Below, in pieces: positions 55,503-64,000 of a DNA stretch of 64,000 bases; within the stretch, counting starts at the first letter, position 1; each line of letters begins with the position of its first letter. The translations under genes and the position numbers were made by a program. The DNA is from Gymnopilus junonius (taxonomy: Eukaryota; Basidiomycota; Agaricomycetes; Agaricales; Galerinaceae), in NCBI GenBank assembly GCA_015501075.1, contig JADNYJ010000037.1, positions 213,822 through 277,821 of the forward strand. The letters run 5' to 3'. The notes below the pieces were generated by a model. That model was not told the origin of the DNA and searched no databases. It was given only the letters and a program-made list of their open reading frames with translations.

Positions 55503-57384
55503 CTAGCCCTGTCCATACTTCCCAATCCTCGCTGACTGTCCAGTCGTGACCATCGCCTGCCGTTGTGCCATGTTGACAAACTTGCGGCTCAACCCATCTG
55601 CTACTGGGTTGAGTTTTCCAGGCCTATGCCGTACATCCACTATCTGGTGAGCTAGCACGCCGTCCCTCCATCTAGCATGTGTCACATTGGGGTTTTCACT
55701 GAGTAGTGTGTCCCTTAGGGCTTGGCAATCTGTTTCTAGCTCGACGGGGAATCCCCAGACAATGTCCGAGAATTTGTCGAGGCTGAACTTGAGTGCAGCA
55801 AATTCAAGCAGGAATGGTTTGTATCTCTCTTCCGTCACCGATGTCCGTTTTGACGCGAAGGCCACTGGGTGGATCCGTATGATCTCCTTTCCATTGGGTA
55901 ATACAGTGATGTGTCGTTGTGAGCACATACCTGCGAAGCCCCATTTGCAGCCATCAGTGGTGACAATGAATGGTGTGCCATCAAACCTTGGACCTTTGAG
56001 TACAGGGTCGCTTGTCAAGGCAATCTTCAACCTTAGGAATGCGAAGTCATGTTGTTTGTGCCACAAGCCTGCCAGAGAGAATCCTTTCATAGCTCTAGCA
56101 TATGCCGCCTTGCCTTTTAGTTTTGGTAGTTCTATCTTCCGTACGAGATCCGATAGAGGCTGTACCATGGTAGCATAGCCTTTGATAAGGGAGCGGAAGT
56201 AGCCTGCTAGGCCTAAGAATGAACTCAAGTTCTGTAGGTCTGTAGGTGTTTTCCAGTCGACTATAGAGGTTAGCTTGGTCAGGTCTGGCTTGATTCCATC
56301 GGGGCCCACTCTGGCACCAGCGAAAACATCTTCTGTCATGAAAAATTTAGACTTTGCTGCTGATAGAGAAAGTCCTTTCTCTCGAATTCGCATGAAGAGT
56401 GTTCGTATTGAGGCCATTTTCACACCAAAGTCATCTCCTGCTAGGCCTCCATCGTCAACGAACAGTTCGAAAAGACTGCCGACCAAGTCCCCAAGAGCAG
56501 TGGCTGTCATCTGTCCAAAAGTTGATGGTGCACCTGTAAGACCAAATGGCATTCGTTTATAGCAGAAGTATCCCCGTCCTTCAACATAAAATGAAACATA
56601 GGGTTGATCCTCCTCGGGGATCTGGCAGGCATAGAATCCACATGCAAAATCAAATATGCTAACCCACCGATGTCTGCTCAATCGTTGCTGCTTTGCCCGT
56701 ATATCACCTTGCTGCATTGAAGGTACCTTTGTGACTTTGTTGAGGTCAGCGAAGTCTTGGCAGACGCGCCACTTAGTCTTTTCTTGTGTAGTTACCAGGG
56801 AAGTTTCTGGTCGTTTAAACTCTGGCTCTAGGTTAAAGGCTGGGGGAAAACCTTGTGCTACCACTCTGCATCCAGACAGTGCTGTAGTTCCTCAAGAGTG
56901 AGTCCTCCACCATCATGTGCTTTACGGGCAAGGGTTGTTGCTCCACAGCACTTGACCTCCGAGAAGTGAATAGGGCAGATGATGTCAGCCTCAGCATTGT
57001 GTTAATGACTGTGTTGAAATACTCCTTCTGTGGTGGGCTCTGTGGTCGCTGAGCTGGTTTTGTGCGAAATGTAGTGCCCTTTGGGATGTTAAGATGATGT
57101 ATGGTGCCTTCCACCACAGTAACCTCGCTCATTGAAAGGGCAAAACAATCTGTGAACTCTGCAATAATGCCATAAACTTGTGTGCGCTCATCATCTGTGA
57201 GGTCTGCACCAATAGTGACTGCGTCAAGGATCACTGCAACTTGCTCATCCTTGAATGGGTCTGTTTTCCTGGTGAGAATGGATGTATTCGAGGTATTCGG
57301 CATCTCTGGCTGGGGTTCTCCAACTGGTGATGGATTGTCACCTGCTGCTTCATCAAGTAGCCAGACTGGTGCTCCATCTTCCAT
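55503..57384 (-). pseudogene. Nested element reverse transcriptase and RNase H
   Basis: One open frame (56864-55503) covers most of RT, with F-V-D-D at 56463-56452, FACGFYACQIPEED, and YKRMPFGLTGAPSTFGQ. RNase H follows (FIVTTDGCKWGFAG, ETDCQAL, RHRPGKLNPVADGLSR). The beginning lies in another frame at 57384-56833 (HHLNIPKGTTFRTKPAQRPQ, the usual Pro-rich entry to RT). One small frame break near 56860 separates the two. Confidence 0.88.
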
Positions 57385-57739
57385 TCGTTCACTTCCCTTA
57401 ATAAACTTTGTTTCAGCTTCTGTATTGTGTTCTGAGCATGGTATTTGAGCAGGTACTCCCTCAAGGGGACTTGCAATCGTCCCCTAAATTTTCTCCACAT
57501 GTGATCTCCTTGGGCTGCCCCTGTACTGCTTTTGTTCTTCTCCTTCTTTTCTTTCTCTGTATCTGAATCTCTTTCCTCAACCACCATTCTGCTCTCATCT
57601 TCTTCTCTGGTAAACCATTGTCTGCTCTCCACCTCACTCGCTCCTCCCTTGTCCACCTCTGCATGGCCTGGGCTTTCAGTACTTCCAGGCATTCCAAGTT
57701 CGGACTGGATGTAGGTGTGAATTCTTTATCAGGCATTGT

Positions 57740-58448
57740 TTGATATCACATGTCAAACCTGCAAGCAGATTTGCGAGTTTCCCTCCAGGCTCTCGGTACT
57801 GGTTCTGCATGGTACATGCTTGCCCTTGATCAAATTTCATCAGTGTCATAGTCATGAATCATCTTGAACTTCGTAGTAATGGTTTCCCAAACAAGACTGC
57901 CCATGCACCTTGACTGTCAAAGATTTCAAATGCTCCAGCAGCGCCACCTCTCAACTGACCTCTCCACACCAAATTCCATGTGATGGTACCAGCTGACCGT
58001 TCGCCATCCGTAAGACCTTGGAAGAAGGTGCCAGTGCTGTCAGACGGTGTTTAACCTTCTCCCACATCTTCACATCTATCGCGTTTACCATTGCCCCATC
58101 ATCAAACACACTCCGAAATCTCACAATCTCCCCTTTCGGTCCCCTCATCTCTATTCCATGCACAAATGGCACAGTCCTCCTCTCTCCTTCGCTATCGACA
58201 ATGTACAGGTCAACAATGATCTCATTGGCAGTAGCTGGATACATGCAGTTGGTGCTACGTATGGTACGCACTGCGGATTCCATTGATATTTCTTCCACAT
58301 CATCCTCGTCGATAGGCTTTGCAATGTCCCTGGGTGATGCCACACATGCAGGGACCGCTGCAGTCATTAGTGAGTGAATTGGGGTCAAACGATCTTGCGA
58401 CTCTAGCTCATGACCCCACCCCTTTTCCCTGCTCCAAGTACTCTTCAA
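57740..58448 (-). pseudogene. Nested element aspartic protease
   Basis: The active-site region reads VFDDGAMVNAID (around 58112-58077), with D-D-G in place of the usual D-T/S-G. Related basidiomycete elements, as I recall, also have D-D-G or D-G-G. The flap and hydrophobic I-W-C-G segment follow. Confidence 0.7.
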
Positions 58449-58907
58449 TGATCTGCTGCCTTAGGTCCTCCATACCCATGACTCATCGTTAATGACCAGG
58501 TTGACCTGCGATGTGGATACAGCCATCGCTCTGTGTTTGATACCAGCTGCAATTGCTCGCCAGTTCCTCTGGTGGCAGAACCTGCTTACTTGAGGTGCAG
58601 CGGGTTGCCATGTGGCCTATGTGACTGCATTCCAACATTCTCCTGACGCGACTGGAGATGTGCCCAGGGTGAGTGGGTAGGAATGTGTCTCGTTTGGGTT
58701 GTAGTCGCCATGAGTGGAAGCCAGGCTCGACTCAGCCTGGTACAGCGCATGGCCTGCTGGCATATCAGGGTGGATAGTCTGGGGTTTGTTGAGAATGTCC
58801 TGGAAGCACTCGTGTCTGGCCGCTGGATGTATGGGGTTTTGTAGGGTACAGTGCGAGTTGTTGAGCTGGCTGCTGGGCTATCTGGAACTGTGGTTGCTCA
58901 ATATGGC

Positions 58908-59836
58908 CTATGTCATTGATCGCAGCGATGATGCTACAGCCTTGGAAGGTGTGTCCTGCAGCTGCTTCAGTGATTCCACATCCTCTCTCATCTTCTTCAG
59001 ATCCCTATTCTCCTTCTCCAAGTCCTGTTGCTCGCGAATCGACAACAGGGACACTGCAGGACGCATCGCAGAAGGCCTTCCAGATGTGTGTTGGTTGCCA
59101 ACCAATGTTTTCAGTGCAGCGGCAAGCTTCGCTGCACCCCTGCATGAGTAGTCTGTCAGAATCCGGTATGGCGTCTGCCAATTTCTGGACCTTGTCTGCC
59201 CAGCGATGTGTGCTTGCACCTCATTGCCATCAACCGTCTTCTTCATGCCTAGTTATCCTCTCGCAGCATGCATTCCTCTAGCTGCTGCTGCTTCTCCGCC
59301 TTCGTTTTCCCTGCCTTCTTCTTCGGCAGCCATTTCGTTTTGAACGCGGCCTCCACTTGGGCCCACGTGCTGGTTGAGGTTGTCGGTAAGCCTTCGAACC
59401 ATTCTTCTGCCACTGAGTCAGACTTTAAGCATGATCCGAAGTATTCGACATGAGGGCGTCATCCCATATAGTTGAAGAAAGGAAAAGTCACTTCAGACTT
59501 TTGATGAAATCCTGTGGGTTTTCATCCCTCTCCTCATCGCCATAAAAAGGGGAGATAACGGGGTCTGGGATGTCATCTCGACATTGGGTGTTGGCAAAAG
59601 TGCCGTGACTGGCAATGGTATCACGGGTGGTGTCGGTGGTAGTGAGAAGTGAACAAGGAAAGCTCCGATGTTGATGGGGTAGTGCTTAGAGAGGTCGAAG
59701 GGGTAAGGTTGTATGGTGGTGGTGGGAGCTCTGGCAGAAGGGGAGTTGTTGGACTATGAGCTGGTGTAGGTGTTGTTGTGTGCGGAATAAAGTGACCCCG
59801 TGAGTCCCTAGGGGGTAGCCTTTGCCTTGGTGCCAA
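58908..59836 (-). pseudogene. Nested element gag
   Basis: Starts MAPRQRLPPRDSRGHF at 59836 with a Pro/Ser/Thr-rich leader. The next part (in a shifted frame) has FYGDEERDENPQDF, a common opening of fungal gag capsids. The coiled-coil-like segment (59060-58908) is Lys/Glu-rich. No zinc knuckle was found. Confidence 0.65.
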
Positions 59837-59970
59837 TGTGGCCCACGTTGCACCAAGGAAAACGTGTTGTTCGTCTGCCAGGTTGATGATGTAAAAACTT
59901 GAACCAGAATGAGCTGAAAACGGAAACCGAGACCGTTGTCCATAAAAACAGTGCAGTTAGGATGTAATAA

Positions 59971-59997
59971 GGTTGTCGAATCACACTCTCATCACCA
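59971..59997 (-). other. Primer-binding site of nested element, tRNA-type
   Basis: On the plus strand this stretch looks like a tRNA 3' end: a T-loop-like tcgaatc, then an acceptor strand ending in CCA, two bases before the LTR. In element sense it is therefore a tRNA-complementary primer site. I could not assign the tRNA. Confidence 0.5.
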
Positions 59998-59999
59998 GA

Positions 60000-60213
60000 T
60001 GGAGCAGGCCAATCTGGACGAGGCACACATGGAATGAGTCAAGGAGTCCCCCTGCTGTGGCTCGGCGACCGCGGATGCATCCTTTGGGCACAGCCACCAG
60101 GGATCGCCCTATGTACAATACATCTAATCTAATGGGATCGCCATATCTAATCTACTCACTAATCCAGTCTAGTCTAGTCTACTTGCTAATCTAGTCTGAT
60201 CGGCACTGCCACA
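60000..60213 (-). repeat. 5' LTR of nested element
   Basis: 214 bp, partner of 53676-53890. Confidence 0.92.
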
Positions 60214-60882
60214 CCGAGACAAAGGACCAAGTGTTCTTCGAACTCCGAAACCTGAAGCAGGGAAAAGCTTCAGCCGCCGAACTGAACACCAAGTTCAATG
60301 AACTTGTAAAGACCGCCAAGATTCCCACTACTGGGAATGAGAGCGTCTTAATCAATTATTACATGAACGCCTTAAACAATTGGCTTCAAGAGAAGATTAT
60401 GGGACTCGACATACTTCCTACCATGCTCGCCGCCTAGCAGAGGAAGGCAGTCGAATACAACACCCATCGAACGAACTTAGCGTGCCTCCTGGGCAAGACC
60501 AATACCCAGGCGCCGAATGACCGAAAGACTTGGTGGGCTAATTTAGCCAGAGGAAACCCCGCCTTGCACTACCATGCACCAGCACCCTGAACAAACCATC
60601 AAGACCCAAACGCTATGGACGTTGACAAGATCGATGTCAATGCCATGACCCAGGAAGAACGAAGCAAGCTCATGAGAAAGGGGCTCTGTTTCTGATGCAA
60701 GAAGCCCAGGCACGTCTCAAGAGACTGCCCTGAGAAGGGCAAGAACAGGAGGAACCCTCCACCAAGAAAGAACCCCTCAAAGGGAGAGCGCTCCATGCGC
60801 ACATCAGGTCCCTCATGCAGGACCTGACCGAAGAAAAATGCGAAGAAGTATATGAAATGGGAGACCAAGAGGGTTTTCAATA
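60214..60882 (+). pseudogene. gag: gag of copy 2, 3' part
   Basis: Resumes with FFELRNLKQGKASAAE and reads open to 60437, giving the intact version of a region that is frameshifted in copy 1. The zinc knuckle near 60690-60730 has TGA (60693-60695) where copy 1 has CGA, and its H-region has changed. Confidence 0.82.
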
Positions 60883-60885
60883 AGG

Positions 60886-63800
60886 AAATGCATGAGACCA
60901 ACATATGCAACTCCTTCCTTAGATATTTATTCTGTAGTCTCGGCTCGAATTGAAAATAAATCACTCCAATTGCCCTTTTCATTCAAGACCAAGAACAGAA
61001 CAAAAATCATTGGAACTGCTCTGGAGACACTGGAGCAAAAGGAAAGTTCATCGACCAAAACTTCACAAAGAAACACAACTGAAACAAAGGCACTGGAAAA
61101 GGAAATTGAGTCTTCAATGTAGACGGAACCCCAAACAAAAAGGGAACTATCAAACACTACGTATCTAAAGCTCGACATCGACGGACAACCCCAAATGGAA
61201 CACCTACTGGTCACTGGCCTAGGAAAACAGAAGATTATTCTTGGTTTTCCCTGGTTCAAAGAAAACAACCCAGACATCAACTGGAAAAACAGACACGTCA
61301 AACTCAACAGGGAGATTACTACTACTTCCCAAGTAGAAGAAGTACCGATGAGGAAATCCAACAGGTCAATCAACTGGATGACTCTTCGGACTTAATCATT
61401 TCCTTTTAGGTAACAAACCCCTTCCGGAAACAAAGGAGATTTAGAATATCCCTGAGGATGACAATGAAATTGGATCAATGCAAAACTAACTTCCTCGCAA
61501 ATCTTTGCTCAGAACACAACATGAAGAAGGAAGAAAAACTGCTCAAGGAAATGATCCCACTGGAATACCACGAATACCTGGACATCTTCGATAAGGACAC
61601 TGCCAACCGATTCCCTGAATCTTGATCTTGGGACCATAAGATCGAACTCAAGGAAGGTTTTCAACCTAAAGTCTTCAAGACATATCCTCTGACGCCCTCT
61701 GAGGATATCGAATTGGACAAATTCCTGGAAGAAAACCTGAAGAAAGGATATATTCGACTGTCTAAATCGCCCATGGCTTCCCCCTTCTTTTTCGTATCCA
61801 AAAAGGATGGGAAGCTTCGACCCTGCCAGGACTACTGGTACTTGAACGAATGGACTGTCAAGAATGCCTATCCCCTTCCTCTGATCCCCAAACTCATGGA
61901 TAAACTCAAAGGAGCCAAGTATTTCACTAAGCTCGACGTCTGATGGGGTTATAACAATATCCGGATCAAGGATGGCGACCAATGGAAAGCAGCATTCAAA
62001 ATGAACAAAGGACTATTCGAACCAACGGTCATGTTTTTCGGCATGTGCAACTCACCGGCGACCTTCCAGTCAATGATGGACTCGATGTTCAAAGACGTCA
62101 TCCATCAAGGTTTCATTATCATTTACATGGATGACATTCTCATCTTCCACAAAGATAAGAAGAAACTGGAACAGATAATGAAGGAAGTACTTCAAATACT
62201 CCAGGACAACGACTTGTATTTGAAACCGGAAAAATGCGCATTCGCCCAAACAAAAATCGATTATCTTGGAATGATTATCCAAGAAGGAACAATCTTGATG
62301 GACCCTTTGAAACTCAGTGGTATAGCTGACTGGCTGGAACCGAAGAACGTAAAACAGGTCCGATCCTTCTTAGGATTCGGAAACTTTTACAGGTGATTTA
62401 TCAGGAAATATTCGGAAATAGCTTGCGTGCTTAACGAGCTATTAAAAAAGGACTGTAGCTTCGAATGGAATGAAGATGCCAAGAAATCATTTGAACTACT
62501 GAAATGAAAATTCACAGAAGAACCTGTCTTGACCATGCCGGACACTACAAAACAATTCCAGATCGAATGCGACACATCCAAATATGCATCTGGAGCAGTT
62601 TTAACACAATTAGACAGCAATGGAGACTGACACCCAGTGGCATTCATCTCGAAGACGTTCTCTCCCACTGAGAGAAACTACGAGATTTACGACAGAGAAC
62701 TATTGGCGATGATCCGATCCCTCAAAGAATGGAGACATTACATTCAAGGATCGACATTCACAATGATCATCTATTCCAATCACAAGAATTTGACGTACTT
62801 TAGAAGTACTCAAAAATTGAATAGATGCCAAGCAAGATGGTCTCTATTCCTCTCAGAATATGATATACAACTGGTCCACCTCCCCAGAAGTAAAATGGTT
62901 CAATCGGATGCCCTTTCACGAAGACCGGACATGATCCCCGATGAGGATCATGATAATGAAGACAAGATTCTCCTTCCAGAGAATCTATTTATAAATTTGA
63001 TTGACGCCGATCTCCAAATAGAAATTGTCCAATCAAGGAAACAGGACAAGGACGTAGTCGACACATTGAAACTCCTAACACAAGAAGGACCTCGAAATCT
63101 CACAAAAGACTTAGATGACTAGGAGACAATGCAAATGGAAGGCATCGGTGAACTAATCTTTTACAAGAAGAAGAATTATATTCCTGATGATCAAGAACTA
63201 CGCAGGAAAATCATCGCGATGTACCACGACTCGGTCACCGCAGGACACTCCAGAGAACTGGAAATGTACAATGCTGTATGACAACTATACTGGTGGCCCG
63301 GAATGTGAACATTTGTCAAGAACTATGTCAAAGGGTGCAGACAATGCCAACAATTCAAGATCAACTGAAACCCAGCAAATCCCTCCTTACACCCAATTGA
63401 AGGAGCCAAATCCATGAGACCATTCGCACAATGCTCCATGGATATGATCACGGACCTCCCTAGCATTGACAGATATGACTCTTTATTGATCGTGGTCGAT
63501 CACGGACTTACAAAGGGGGTAATTATCATGCCTTGCTCGAAAACTCTTTCGCAAGAAGGAGCGGCATTACTCCTTCAGGACAACCTATTCAAGCGATTTG
63601 GCCTACCGGACAGTATCATTTCGATAGAGGACCCCAATTCGCAGCAAGAATTCCAAGAACTGCTCAAACTTCTTGGAATCAAGTCGAAACTGTCAACGGG
63701 TATCACCCTCAGTCAGATGGTACCACTGAACGATTCAATCAGGAAATAGAAGCATATCTCGCTATCTATTGCTCCTCTAACCCGACCACCTGGAAACAAC

Positions 63801-64000
63801 ATGTTGGCACCCTGGAATTTCCACAATGATCGAAGACATGCTGACAGGCAAAGACCCCATTCGAACTTATGTTTGGAACTAATCCTGTCGCTATTCCCAC
63901 CATTCGAAAATACAAAGTTTCCCTCTGTAGAGGAGAAGCTGAAGAACCTCATCTTGGACAGGAAGAAGCCCTTGCTGTGCATGAACTGGCTAGAGCAAGA
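60886..64000 (+). pseudogene. pol: pol of copy 2, to window edge
   Basis: Protease, RT (YMDD near 62122-62133), RNase H and integrase are recognisable and match copy 1. CGA-to-TGA stops occur at 61623, 61941, 62628, 63279, 63306 and 63366. A TAG is at 63120-63122. The RT core itself is open over 62001-62396. The sequence ends after the integrase core. Confidence 0.88.

Larger units (their letters stand above)
53676..60213 (-). mobile_element. Nested Ty3/gypsy LTR retrotransposon without chromodomain
   Basis: A 6.5-kb element on the minus strand, with 214-215-bp LTRs (TGTGGCAG...CTGCTCCA in element sense). A G-rich purine run precedes its 3' LTR and a tRNA-like primer site follows its 5' LTR. 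The order is gag, protease, RT, RNase H, integrase, with no chromodomain seen at the end. The coding parts are in several frames. The LTRs differ at about 9-10 of 215 sites by eye, so it is not recent. It entered copy 2 after that copy was in place. Confidence 0.92.
52562..64000 (+). mobile_element. Ty3/gypsy chromodomain retrotransposon, copy 2 (partial, with nested insertion)
   Basis: Same family as 365-7875. The 5' LTR is complete and preceded by gttaa (52557-52561), the likely target duplication; the 3' LTR lies beyond the window. The element is split at 53675/60214 by a second retrotransposon. Gag and pol are recognisable but carry many stops, mainly CGA-to-TGA. The self-primer pairing is intact: 52840-52851 with 53006-53017. 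Confidence 0.93.

Noticed and set aside
59971..59997. A tRNA gene
   Set aside because: It has a T-loop-like part and CCA, but no D-arm or anticodon arm upstream, and CCA is not encoded in eukaryotic tRNA genes. Its place next to an LTR explains it as a primer-binding site.

Overview
This window is nuclear DNA of a filamentous basidiomycete, most likely an Agaricomycete. The reasons are short GT-AG introns (about 45-70 nt) in almost every gene and gene families typical of mushroom-forming fungi: F-box proteins with degenerate leucine-rich tails, DUF6533 seven-helix proteins, a DUR3-type symporter, MYND fingers, a CHAT-domain relic, and Ty3/gypsy elements with fungal chromodomain integrases. 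The taxon is inferred from family content; no marker gene resolves it.

Left flank (1-9882). A complete Ty3/gypsy chromodomain retrotransposon (365-7875, LTRs of 450 and 460 bp, 5-bp target duplication catgc) sits inside exon 3 of a minus-strand zinc-finger gene. The gene's 5' part lies at 9075-7876 and its 3' part at 364-1. The element codes for gag, protease, reverse transcriptase, RNase H, integrase and chromodomain, then a third ORF with two zinc knuckles. Its LTR and primer-binding region fit Tf1-type self-priming. A short MYND-finger gene follows.

Centre-left (9883-24800). A nucleotidyltransferase-fold gene, a truncated RlpA-like secreted protein, an F-box gene and an intact ubiquitin-L40 fusion gene (four exons, exactly 128 codons) are followed by about 9.6 kb with no gene I can recognise.

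Centre (24800-43500). A long protein phosphatase 1 glycogen-targeting subunit (CBM21), a short-chain dehydrogenase, a broken PTGR-type zinc/quinone oxidoreductase, a conserved protein of unknown function, an RWD-domain protein, a PLP aminotransferase, a CHAT relic, a stretch with paired CACGC-rich repeats, and a many-exon DUR3-like urea/polyamine symporter.

Right part (43500-64000). Two tandem DUF6533 membrane-protein paralogues flank a small gene of unknown function. A second F-box gene with an in-frame stop follows. A second copy of the same chromodomain element (from 52562, running off the right edge) is split by a nested, opposite-strand, non-chromodomain Ty3/gypsy element (53676-60213).

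Two decay patterns stand out. Copy 2 of the chromodomain element carries many CGA-to-TGA stops, as expected from deamination of methylated CpG. Copy 1 and several single-copy host genes instead carry many isolated one-base deletions. Those deletions may be assembly errors and should be checked before any gene is called a pseudogene.
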